Assembly: GCA_021838765.1 (NCBI GenBank)
Contig: JAKCCY010000010.1
Location: 1-40,546 of the forward strand
Direction of reading: 5' to 3'
Origin: Nitrospirota bacterium
Lineage (GTDB): Bacteria > Nitrospirota_A > Leptospirillia > Leptospirillales > Leptospirillaceae
DNA: 40,546 nucleotides
In this document: piece after piece, positions 29,301 to 37,326 of the stretch
How positions within the stretch are numbered: position 1 is the stretch's first letter
Layout of the letters: each line of letters begins with the position of its first letter
Notes under the pieces: generated by a model
Seen by the model: only the letters and a program-made list of their open reading frames with translations
The model's database searches: none
What the model was told of the DNA's origin: nothing
Made by a program: the position numbers and the translations under genes

Positions 29301-31010
29301 ATGAAAGGTGCCGTGGGCGAGTCGCTTCTTTTTGTCTTGTCAGGATTTTTTTTAGGGTTATTTTTTATCCCTGACAAGATTTCTCCAATGCTTCTGCCCA
29401 TGCTCCCCTTCCTGTTTGTCCCATTGTTTTTGACGAACTTTTTTCTCTCTCCGGAGCCCAGTCCTTTTTCAAACGGAGCCCGGATACGAAGTTCAGGCAG
29501 GTCGTTTTTTTTGGGGTGGATTTTTGGAGTAACCGAAGCACTGACAAGCTTATGGTGGGTCGTCCAGACCATTCATCATTTTGGACATCTTCCATTCATC
29601 CTCTCCTTTTTTTCCCTTTTTGTCCTTTCTTCCTATTTGGGACTTTTTACAGGCTTATTCCTGTTTGGTCTCGACATCTGGAAGAAAAACGATCTGAACA
29701 ATCCTTCAAATCCTGTCGTTTTGGCTCTTTTTGGAGCCTGTCTGTGGACTATTCTGGAGGTTCTCCGATCCGAACTCTTTACAGGATTTCCCCTAAACCC
29801 ACTCGGAGACCTGATATGGGGGCAAGAACTGCTTACGCCCGATCTATCCATCCTTGGTGCGACAGGAATGTCTTTTGCCATCATTTTCATCTCCGGCCTT
29901 CTCTCCGCAGTCATTCTCCCCATTATCAACAAACTCTCCGGCAAAACCTCAGCGGATCTTTTTCGGAAACAGTCACTCCCTGCCATTGCCATGTCTGTAC
30001 TGACTCTTTCTGCTGGTTTTGGCTCAGCCGAACTACTTTCAAAAGAATCTTCAGCACAGGAAACACAGCATATCAAGGTTGGCATTATTCAGGGCAATAT
30101 TCCCCAAGACCAGAAATGGACATCACAATACTTAAAAGATACGATACGAACCTATCATCAACTTTCCAAACAAGCGCTGTCACAAGATGCGAAAATTCTT
30201 TTATGGCCTGAAACAGCCATCCCTGTTGTGATCGACTCTCCACCCCGGTCCATTGCAAAAGATCTGCAAAAAGCCCTGAACCTGCCAGTACCAATCGTTA
30301 CAGGAACAATCGGACTTCACAGGGAAGCGGATCGTTTTCGTTATTCTTTTTCAAATGATGCCGCCCTGATATCCAACAATGGTGAAATTCTCGATCGCTA
30401 TACAAAGATCCATCTTGTTCCTTTTGGTGAATATATCCCTTTCCCATCCATTTTTGGCTGGCTAAGAAACATGACAGGCATCACTGGTGACCTCATTCCG
30501 GGGAAGCATCAAAAACTCTTTGCTCCCTTCAAAGAGGAGGATTCAAGATCCCTTCCCGAATTCTACAAAAAGATCCGAATTGGTCCGGTTATCTGCTACG
30601 AAGCCATGTACCCCTCTCTCGTTCACCAACTTGTACTGAAAGGGGCAAACCTTCTTGTTGTCTTCACGGACGATGCCTGGTATGGAAAAACGGCAGCTTC
30701 CCATCAGCTTTACCAACAAACAATGATACGGGCAATAGAAGAAGGCATTCCATTGCTAAGAGCAGCCAATAGCGGGTACTCCGGAGCCATTTCTGGAAGG
30801 GGAAAACTGATAAGGACATCCGGAAGATTTACAAAAGAGTCAATCACCTTGACCGTTCCGCTTGATAGCCATGAAACGTTTTACCAAAAATATGGCGAAT
30901 GGGTTTTTCGGTTTTCTCTCGTCATTTTTTTATTCCTCCTTGCGACTCGTGCAATGGAACCACATAATGATGGAATAAAATCTTCGCCTCTCCTTGACGA
31001 CATGCACTAG
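29301..31010 (+). CDS. lnt: Apolipoprotein N-acyltransferase Lnt
   Basis: 569-residue inner membrane enzyme that adds the third acyl chain to outer-membrane lipoproteins. About six hydrophobic helices (to about 245) precede the periplasmic nitrilase-fold domain with the catalytic triad Glu304 in WPETAIP, Lys369 in YTKIHLVPFGEY and Cys432 in GPVICYE; a final membrane helix is near 545-560. The length is slightly above E. coli Lnt (512). The ATG lacks a strong ribosome-binding site, but an in-frame stop 18 nt upstream limits the choice. Lipoprotein maturation matches the lipoprotein of the two-component system in this window. prfB follows after about 75 nt. Confidence 0.94.
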   Translation: MKGAVGESLLFVLSGFFLGLFFIPDKISPMLLPMLPFLFVPLFLTNFFLSPEPSPFSNGARIRSSGRSFFLGWIFGVTEALTSLWWVVQTIHHFGHLPFILSFFSLFVLSSYLGLFTGLFLFGLDIWKKNDLNNPSNPVVLALFGACLWTILEVLRSELFTGFPLNPLGDLIWGQELLTPDLSILGATGMSFAIIFISGLLSAVILPIINKLSGKTSADLFRKQSLPAIAMSVLTLSAGFGSAELLSKESSAQETQHIKVGIIQGNIPQDQKWTSQYLKDTIRTYHQLSKQALSQDAKILLWPETAIPVVIDSPPRSIAKDLQKALNLPVPIVTGTIGLHREADRFRYSFSNDAALISNNGEILDRYTKIHLVPFGEYIPFPSIFGWLRNMTGITGDLIPGKHQKLFAPFKEEDSRSLPEFYKKIRIGPVICYEAMYPSLVHQLVLKGANLLVVFTDDAWYGKTAASHQLYQQTMIRAIEEGIPLLRAANSGYSGAISGRGKLIRTSGRFTKESITLTVPLDSHETFYQKYGEWVFRFSLVIFLFLLATRAMEPHNDGIKSSPLLDDMH

Positions 31011-31084
31011 GTTAAAAGGATAAATCGTCCCAACAATAAGGTTTTTATACTTTGAACAACATTATTTTCATGAGAGGAAATTGA

Positions 31085-32243
31085 ATGAACGAACCGGTCG
31101 CATCCATTGAATCACTCCGAGAACAATTCCAGGCAGATGAAAAAAGACTGGACCAGATCCGGAGGCATCTTTGACCAGGGAAGACTAAGGGGACAACTCG
31201 AACAGATCGAATCCCAAACGCAATCTCCAGAATTCTGGAAGGATTCCTCCCGGGCAACAAAACTTTTGAAAGAGAAGTCCACTCTCGAAAAGCGACTCGA
31301 ACAGATCAACGCACTTTGCGCAAAAGAAGAAGAGATCAAGGCACTGATCGACCTTGCTGATGATCCGGAGTTTTTAAGGGAACTTTCAACAGTTGGTCCT
31401 GATTTCTCCCAGTTCGTGCAGCAGTTTGAATTGAATGAAATACTCTCGGACAAGGAATCGGACAACCCTGCCCTCATCGATATTCACCCAGGAGCGGGAG
31501 GAACGGAGTCCCAAGACTGGGCACAGATGCTCCTTCGCATGTATATGCGCTGGGGAGAGCGCCATGGAATGACCGTCGAGGTCATCGATCTCCAAAGCGG
31601 CGATGAAGCCGGAATTAAAAGTGCTACCATCAGAATCAAGGGGGAGCATGCCTTTGGCTACCTGAGTTCTGAAGCAGGAATTCATCGTCTCGTCAGGATC
31701 TCTCCCTTTGACTCCAACAAAAGGAGACATACATCATTTGCCTCAGTTTTTGTATATCCGGAACTTGATGATGATATCGTTGTTGATATCAGGGATGAGG
31801 ACATCAGGGTTGATACTTTTCGCGCGTCATCAGCCGGCGGTCAGCATGTTAACAAAACATCTTCCGCAATCCGACTGACACATATGCCAACAGGAATTGT
31901 GATTTCCAGCCAAAACGAACGCTCTCAGCTTCAAAACAGGGAAATGGCGTTTAAGGTTTTACGGGCAAAGCTCTATGAACTTGAAAAAACGAAACAAAAA
32001 GAAGAGCTTGACAAGATTGCCGGGGCACAAAACAAGAAAGAAATTGGATGGGGACACCAGATAAGATCGTACGTTCTACAACCTTACCAATTGATCAAGG
32101 ATCATAGGACCGGATTGGAGTCTTCGCGGGTCAACGATATTCTTGACGGAGAAATCGATACATTCATTCGAGGGTTTCTTCTTGCCCGATGGGAGGGGAC
32201 TCTTGGCTCAGGAACTGGTCACGATGACCTTCCAGAGAATTAA
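31085..32243 (+). CDS. prfB: Peptide chain release factor 2, expressed by programmed +1 frameshift
   Basis: RF2 recognises UGA and UAA. The ATG at 31085 (AGAGGAA upstream) opens a 29-codon frame ending in CTT TGA C. A +1 slip at CTT continues in the second frame to give 385 residues. After the shift the anticodon-like tripeptide SPF is at 206-208 and GGQ at 251-253, matching E. coli RF2 (205-207, 250-252). A continuous frame beginning at 31107 would skip the conserved N-terminal helix and is not the natural start. The coordinates span both frames; one base (31172) is skipped. It is downstream of lnt and convergent with the GNAT gene. Confidence 0.95.
31164..31174 (+). promoter_or_regulatory. 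RF2 programmed frameshift site
   Basis: The in-frame reading is CGG AGG CAT CTT TGA, followed by C. The slippery CTT is at 31169-31171 and the UGA at 31172-31174, with C next, which is the poor-termination context found in prfB genes. A GGAGG-like internal Shine-Dalgarno sequence stands just upstream at the spacing used by other RF2 genes. Low RF2 favours frameshifting, giving autoregulation. Confidence 0.92.
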
Positions 32244-32272
32244 ATCATTAAGAGATCAATCCATTTACGACT

Positions 32273-32734
32273 TCAAAGTTTTTTTCCATGCATTTTTAGC
32301 GTCACGGAAAAGCCCATTGATGCCCAGGCAATATTTCTCCCTGGATCATCTTTTGCCATGACCTCAAGAATCTGGACCTTCCGTTCAGCCATCCAATCCA
32401 TCAGGACACGGAGAAGTCTTCTGCCTTCTCCGTGTCCGCGATGCTCCGGAAGCACATACCAGTGCAAGATCTGTCCAGCAAAACGGGGGGAACCGTATGG
32501 CCTCTCATACGTATATCCGAGAACGAATCCTACGGGGGTTCCCTTATACTCCAGAATCTCACCATGAACACGATCTTTGACCGGCAACATGTTCAAAAGG
32601 GATTTTTTACAGTCAGAAAAACCAGTCGGACCAGCCTCGGACAATGGGGGAGCCTCCTCTTCCATGAGCCGGACCCAAAAGGAAGCGAGAGTGTCGACAT
32701 CCGAGATATCTGCCGATCTAATGGCATATTCCAA
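32273..32734 (-). CDS. GNAT-family N-acetyltransferase
   Basis: 153-residue acetyl-CoA-dependent acyltransferase. The fold begins with IRSADISDVDTLASFW; the acetyl-CoA pyrophosphate loop is VLPEHRGHGEGRRLL (about 102-116), matching the R/Q-x2-G-x-G/A motif, and the C-terminal part is NIAWASMGFSV. The acceptor is unknown. The start is TTG with GGAG 8 nt upstream. It is convergent with prfB (29-nt gap) and divergent from the small membrane protein gene. Confidence 0.83.
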   Translation of the reverse strand: MEYAIRSADISDVDTLASFWVRLMEEEAPPLSEAGPTGFSDCKKSLLNMLPVKDRVHGEILEYKGTPVGFVLGYTYERPYGSPRFAGQILHWYVLPEHRGHGEGRRLLRVLMDWMAERKVQILEVMAKDDPGRNIAWASMGFSVTLKMHGKKL

Positions 32735-32775
32735 CGACGAGACTCCTTCAGTACAGGGTGGAATTCTAGAAAAAG

Positions 32776-32805
32776 TTGTTCAAGCTTCCAAGAAAAGGCT
32801 ATCAT
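32776..32805 (+). promoter_or_regulatory. Putative promoter of the small membrane protein / LON-domain / DUF815 genes
   Basis: TTGTTC, 18 nt, TATCAT (five of six -10 matches). The same 18-nt spacing and TATCAT are seen in the guaB promoter. The -35 lies within one arm (32775-32783) of a 9-nt inverted repeat whose other arm is at 32837-32845, which could be an operator. Confidence 0.35.
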
Positions 32806-32880
32806 TTCCCAAGAGTTTTGTCAGTGATACAGTGAATTGAACAACCTCTCCTTTTTTTAGAAAATGTCTAGGAGGACTTT

Positions 32881-33264
32881 TTGTCACAACCACAAAAAGA
32901 TGCGGACAGTGCTTGGACTGCGGCACTCAAGATCATGATCTCCCAGATCAAGGTAATGGTCATACTACTTGTTGTGTTAATGACGTTTTTCAGTATTTGG
33001 GGCAAGAATCACCTTCACGACCGAAGCTATCAGACAAAGATTGTGCAAAGCCATCATCTCGTTAAAGTTGGGGAATACCCGGACCTTGACCAGACAATGA
33101 GTCATCTGTCAGAAAGAGTCTCAGGAAAGATATTGACCTTCACCTATTCACCGGACATAACTGTCTGGTTTGGCAACCTGGCTCTATTTGGAATCGCATT
33201 TCCTGATGAAAAAGGCATTATCAAGAAGAGTAATGGCAAATATGTTCTCTTCCTGGAGGATTGA
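32881..33264 (+). CDS. Small single-pass membrane protein of unknown function
   Basis: 127 residues: a polar N-terminus of about 22 residues, one strong membrane segment (about 25-42, VMVILLVVLMTFFSIW), then about 80 residues that would lie outside the cytoplasm under the usual positive-inside reasoning, although the charge bias is weak. No known domain was recognised. The start is TTG with AGGAGG 5-6 nt upstream, a very good ribosome-binding site. It is followed after 81 nt by the LON-domain gene on the same strand. Confidence 0.68.
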   Translation: MSQPQKDADSAWTAALKIMISQIKVMVILLVVLMTFFSIWGKNHLHDRSYQTKIVQSHHLVKVGEYPDLDQTMSHLSERVSGKILTFTYSPDITVWFGNLALFGIAFPDEKGIIKKSNGKYVLFLED

Positions 33265-33345
33265 GAAGAACAGCTCACCTTTTGAGATATCATTACCGAT
33301 AGGATATTCGACAATCCTGACTCATTTCATATGCGGAGAAAATCC

Positions 33346-34002
33346 ATGAATATGACTGTTCCTCTCTTTCCCTTGCCTAATGTTGTCCTTTTTCCAAAAA
33401 CGCTCAGACCGCTCCATATTTTTGAGCCTCGCTATCGCGCCATGATTGCCGAGGCCATCTCCGGCGAAGGGCTAATAGGGATGATGTTCTTAAAAGATGG
33501 CTGGGAAAACCAATACGATCAGAATCCACCAATGGAATCGATTGGGTGTCTGGGAAGGATCATTCAACACAATCAGCTTCCTGATGGCCGCTATTATATT
33601 ACCCTTCTGGGAATATCCTCTTTTGAACTCATCTCAGAAATTCCCTCAGAGCCATTTCGAACAGGAATGATTGAGACGAGAGAAGAGCTTTCTGAGGAAA
33701 TACTCTCTCCACTCCTTTTTGAACGACTCTCCAATGTCGTTGATGAAATGGTCGAGACACTTGATTTGACAAGAGAGTTATCTTGGATCAAGGAATCCAA
33801 TCTCGACCATGAATCACTCGTCCATCATTGGTCTGCGTTCCTTCCTTTTACGCCAACGGAAAAACAGTTCCTGCTGGAATCTCCCTCTATCCGGATTGAG
33901 GCAGGCCGCCTGTACGATCTCCTCCTGTTTCGGAAATTTGAACTGCTTGAAGACACATCTTCGATCGAACCAGGGAGCGGAACATGCGATCCGTTACTCT
34001 AG
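33346..34002 (+). CDS. Stand-alone LON N-terminal (substrate-binding) domain protein
   Basis: 218 residues. The N-terminus VPLFPLPNVVLFPKTLRPLHIFEPRYRAMI is diagnostic of the LON substrate-binding domain, followed by IGCLGRIIQHNQLPDGRYYITLLGISSFEL; the second half is helical, as in peptidase-less LON-domain proteins. There is no AAA+ or protease part, so it is not a protease and may act as a substrate or protein-binding adaptor (inference). Start: the ATG at 33346 has GGAG 7 nt upstream, while an in-frame start 15 nt earlier does not. Its TAG stop is immediately followed by the ATG of the DUF815-type ATPase gene, so the two are very likely translated together. Confidence 0.85.
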   Translation: MNMTVPLFPLPNVVLFPKTLRPLHIFEPRYRAMIAEAISGEGLIGMMFLKDGWENQYDQNPPMESIGCLGRIIQHNQLPDGRYYITLLGISSFELISEIPSEPFRTGMIETREELSEEILSPLLFERLSNVVDEMVETLDLTRELSWIKESNLDHESLVHHWSAFLPFTPTEKQFLLESPSIRIEAGRLYDLLLFRKFELLEDTSSIEPGSGTCDPLL

Positions 34003-34911
34003 ATGCTTGACAGGCAAGCAGCCGTAGGAGCTCTCTCCAGGGAAGGTCTTGTCTTCCGACTCTTGTCAGAACCTGGTGGAGGCTCGGTGCTATATCCGAT
34101 CCACCACCCAAGAACCATTTTGGCAGAACAACTTGTTGGAATGGAAAATGCTTCCAAGCAGTTGTTCCAGAACCTTTTGGGGATAAGGACCGGTCTCAAC
34201 CCTCTTCCAACACTGATTGAAGGCTTCAGGGGCACAGGAAAAACTTCCCTCGCCCTTGCCGCATGGCAGAAGCTGAACACCCCCCCTTTTCCTATCCATA
34301 GCGCCCCTTGTCATCTTGTCCAGATAGCAAGGGAGGGTATCCATGATATTGTTCCTCTGATTGATGTGCTTTCAGAAACAACGGCTCCTTCGATTATTTT
34401 GATCGATGATCTTTACTTCAGAGAAGGAGATCCTCTCCTTCATACTTTCCGGGGAATCCTTGACGGAGGCATCATGGAATTCCCCTCCCATGTCGCACTC
34501 ATTGTGACATCCAATCACCGCCATCTGCTCGAGGAAAGGCACTCTCTCCGGGAGGATGCGATACGATCATCCGAAATCATCGATGAAACAATGGCATTGT
34601 CTGACCGATTCGGATTGACCATATCCACATGGGAACCGGATATGAAGGTCTATATGCAGATTGTTCTCTATAAGTTGGTTGAAGAAGGAGCAATAGGATC
34701 TATCCCTGCCGACTGGGAAAAAGAGTTTTCCCTATTTGAAAATCTAGAATGGGTTGTCGGCCGCTCAGATCATAAAACCCCTCTGTCAGAGATATTCATG
34801 ATGGCCAAAAAATTTGCTCTTGAGAGAGGATCCAGATCTGGAAGAACAGCAACCCTGTTTGCAAAGATGGTCCGGAGGGGTTTGATTGAAAACTGGAAAG
34901 AGCCTCAGTAA
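34003..34911 (+). CDS. DUF815-type AAA+ ATPase
   Basis: 302 residues. Walker A is GFRGTGKT (74-81), Walker B IILIDDL (131-137) with FREGD following, a sensor-like TSNHRHL (169-175) and SDRFGL (200-205). This combination (DDL-x2-EGD, TSN-RHL, SDRFGL) is the DUF815 family pattern as I know it. The family is widespread but its biochemical role is poorly defined. The N-terminal 70 residues are non-catalytic. The gene starts directly at the stop of the LON-domain gene with no spacer and ends before a gene-free stretch. A functional partnership with the LON-domain protein is inference. Confidence 0.82.
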   Translation: MLDRQAAVGALSREGLVFRLLSEPGGGSVLYPIHHPRTILAEQLVGMENASKQLFQNLLGIRTGLNPLPTLIEGFRGTGKTSLALAAWQKLNTPPFPIHSAPCHLVQIAREGIHDIVPLIDVLSETTAPSIILIDDLYFREGDPLLHTFRGILDGGIMEFPSHVALIVTSNHRHLLEERHSLREDAIRSSEIIDETMALSDRFGLTISTWEPDMKVYMQIVLYKLVEEGAIGSIPADWEKEFSLFENLEWVVGRSDHKTPLSEIFMMAKKFALERGSRSGRTATLFAKMVRRGLIENWKEPQ

Positions 34912-35288
34912 ACTGTCCAGAACAATCTTACAGGATGGCTTAGGCTCCGTGCTTTCCATGCCGAACGAGCACCACTCTTGATCCGGAGCTCCCCCAACGT
35001 GCCGGATGGCCCTCTTTATCTTATTGCCATCGACTGAAAAAGGATCAAGCCCGAACCTCCCTTCTAGCCACAGGTAAACCTCCAATGAGGGCTTTGCTTC
35101 CCGTGGTCCCGAGCCCCTTCCCTCATCCGGAAAATCCCGGCAGGGATGACAGCGTCCTCTTGGCAATTCCTCACATCAGGATCCGGGTTCTTTCTCTTTG
35201 CTTTTGGTCATCAGAAAGAATGCTCTTGGTGAGGAAGCACGAATTGACCAGATGGCTCCCTATTCTTGTGGGTCATCGACTGTGGCCG

Positions 35289-35321
35289 GCTTGACCCTCC
35301 AGAGTTGCTGGAGGGTCAAGC
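35289..35321. repeat. Perfect 14-bp inverted repeat (hairpin) with 5-nt loop
   Basis: Left arm GCTTGACCCTCCAG (35289-35302), loop AGTTG (35303-35307), right arm CTGGAGGGTCAAGC (35308-35321); all 14 pairs match, and a further G-U pair is possible outside. No T tract follows on either strand, so it is not a standard intrinsic terminator. It sits about 380 nt beyond the DUF815 gene and 480 nt before guaB. Confidence 0.85.
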
Positions 35322-35736
35322 TTCGACCAATGCCGGATGTCTTCGCCCATATTGACCGACAAGGAGATCCTCTCTGCCTTCCCCTAAACGGTTTCTATGT
35401 GGGGGAGAGAAACTCATCCGACCATTCGCTCTCTCTCAAGATGATATTTCTTGATGTGGCGAAAGTTTGGTAACGCTTTCATGGCTTTGGTTTTTCAAAA
35501 GTCAGGGGATCCTTCACCTCCATTCGAACGTGTCCATTTCAGCACCATATCATTCACGTTCGTCGGTCATATCAAACGTGGCAGGCGCAATGGATTGACC
35601 AACTGCCGGATAACCCCGGAGGAAACAGGAATACTGATACATTCTTTCGGATAGAGTCCAAGCGCTTGAATAGTAAAGTCTCCGGGGAAAGAGCTATTCC
35701 AAGCCACCAGCTATTACCCGCTTACCCAGAGAATAT

Positions 35737-35766
35737 TTGACCCATCCATCCAAAAAGGAATATCAT
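35737..35766 (+). promoter_or_regulatory. Sigma-70-like promoter of guaB
   Basis: TTGACC (-35, five of six matches), 18 nt, TATCAT (-10, five of six matches), ending 33 nt before the guaB ATG. GAGAGG follows as ribosome-binding site. No purine-riboswitch-like structure was recognised in the short leader. Confidence 0.55.
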
Positions 35767-35799
35767 TACCAGATATAAAATTTTAAAAGAGAGGTCAGA

Positions 35800-37266
35800 A
35801 TGCTTCAAGAACCCGTCCCGACTGGTCTAACCTTCGATGATGTTATTCTCGTCCCACAATATTCAGAGTATATGCCAGGCGACGTTGATACAACGGTTAC
35901 AATCGTACCTGGGATCACTCTTAACCTGCCCGTCTTGTCAGCTGCGATGGACACGGTGACCGAAGCCCGAATGGCTATAGCCCTTGCACGCGAAGGCGGA
36001 ATGGGGATCATTCATCGGGCAATGTCCGCTGAAGACCAAGCCCATGAAGTAGATAAAGTCAAAAAGTCTGAATCCGGCATGATCACCGATCCCATCACGA
36101 TTGGCCCTGACCAAACCGTCGGGGAAGCCTTCGGGATCATGAGCACTTTTAGAATATCCGGCATCCCTGTGATCAAAAACAGGAAGCTTGTTGGCATTGT
36201 CACCAATCGGGACCTGAGATTTGAAACCGGCTCTACCAAAAAGATTTCTGAGGTCATGACCAGCAAGAACCTTGTCACAGTCCCGGTCGGAACAACTCTC
36301 GATTCGGCAAAAGAACTTTTCCAGCATCATCACATTGAAAAGCTTCCCGTTGTCGATGAAGATGGTCACCTTCAGGGATTGATCACCATCAAGGACATTG
36401 AGAAAAAGATCAAATACCCCAATTCTGCAAAAGACTCAAAAGGTCGATTGGTCGTCGGTGCAGCCGTGGGAGTCGGAGCATCGGCAGTAGAACGAGCAGC
36501 CCTTCTGGTAAAAGCACAAGTTGACATTCTGGTCATCGATACCGCACATGGCCATTCGAAAGCTGTTGTTGAAATGATCCGTGAAATTCGTAAAAATCAT
36601 CCTGATCTTCCAATCATGGCCGGCAACATCGCTACTGGAGAAGCAGCTGAAACATTGATTAAAGCTGGCGCTAATGTTCTTAAGGTCGGAGTTGGTCCGG
36701 GATCCATTTGCACAACACGAATTGTTGCCGGAGCAGGCGTTCCACAGCTAACAGCCATCTCCAATGTCAGCAAAATTGCAAAAAAACATAAAGTCCCCAT
36801 TATTGCCGACGGTGGTATCAAATACTCCGGTGATATCACAAAAGCCCTTGCGGCAGGAGCAACTGCCGTCATGCTTGGCTCCCTTTTTGCGGGAACAGAA
36901 GAGTCTCCTGGCGAAACGGTTCTCTTTCAGGGCAGATCGTATAAAACCTATCGTGGAATGGGCTCCATCGGTGCGATGGAACGGGGAGGAGCCGATAGAT
37001 ACGGGCAGGCCGGAGCAAAGAAACTTGTCCCAGAAGGTATCGAGGGACGGGTGCCTCATAAGGGGAAGCTCGCCGATATGGTCTACCAGCTAGCAGGTGG
37101 CCTCAGATCCGGTATGGGTTATTGCGGTTGCAAAACGATTCCGGAACTTCAGGAAAAAGCCTATTTCATCAGAATCTCCTCCTCCGGTCTAAGGGAGAGT
37201 CACGTTCACGATGTTATCGTTACCAAAGAAGCCCCCAACTACCGCCGGGAATGGGACGAAAGCTGA
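35800..37266 (+). CDS. guaB: Inosine-5'-monophosphate dehydrogenase GuaB
   Basis: 488-residue NAD-dependent enzyme that oxidises IMP to XMP, the committed step of GMP synthesis. The TIM barrel is interrupted by two CBS modules (about 92-205). Catalytic Cys304 lies in [15 protein letters not shown]; the flap region contains GADRYGQ, and [11 protein letters not shown] lies near the C-terminus. It has the standard bacterial length. A good promoter and GAGAGG precede the ATG. guaA follows about 60 nt downstream, the usual guaBA order. Confidence 0.97.
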   Translation: MLQEPVPTGLTFDDVILVPQYSEYMPGDVDTTVTIVPGITLNLPVLSAAMDTVTEARMAIALAREGGMGIIHRAMSAEDQAHEVDKVKKSESGMITDPITIGPDQTVGEAFGIMSTFRISGIPVIKNRKLVGIVTNRDLRFETGSTKKISEVMTSKNLVTVPVGTTLDSAKELFQHHHIEKLPVVDEDGHLQGLITIKDIEKKIKYPNSAKDSKGRLVVGAAVGVGASAVERAALLVKAQVDILVIDTAHGHSKAVVEMIREIRKNHPDLPIMAGNIATGEAAETLIKAGANVLKVGVGPGSICTTRIVAGAGVPQLTAISNVSKIAKKHKVPIIADGGIKYSGDITKALAAGATAVMLGSLFAGTEESPGETVLFQGRSYKTYRGMGSIGAMERGGADRYGQAGAKKLVPEGIEGRVPHKGKLADMVYQLAGGLRSGMGYCGCKTIPELQEKAYFIRISSSGLRESHVHDVIVTKEAPNYRREWDES

Positions 37267-37326
37267 TTTTCCATCTCTTTCCATCCAAAAGATTAGTTTT
37301 CCCGCCTTTAATCGGAGAATTTGCAA

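Larger units (their letters stand above)
34912..35799 (+). other. Gene-free stretch between the DUF815 gene and guaB
   Basis: 888 bases without a convincing gene. Open frames here are short (up to about 125 codons), overlap one another on both strands, lack ribosome-binding sites and show no recognisable domain. Translations of all frames are broken by stops. The only clear structures are a strong perfect hairpin near the middle and the guaB promoter at the right end. It may be decayed coding or mobile DNA; I could not identify a parent element, target-site duplication or terminal repeats. No tRNA, tmRNA, SRP RNA or RNase P RNA signature was recognised. Confidence 0.6.

Noticed and set aside
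34786..35166. 126-codon minus-strand frame overlapping the end of the DUF815 gene
   Set aside because: No ribosome-binding site, no recognised domain, and it overlaps conserved coding sequence on the other strand.
35198..35654. Short plus-strand frames in the gene-free stretch
   Set aside because: Overlapping frames under 95 codons with no start signals or family resemblance; at most decayed fragments.
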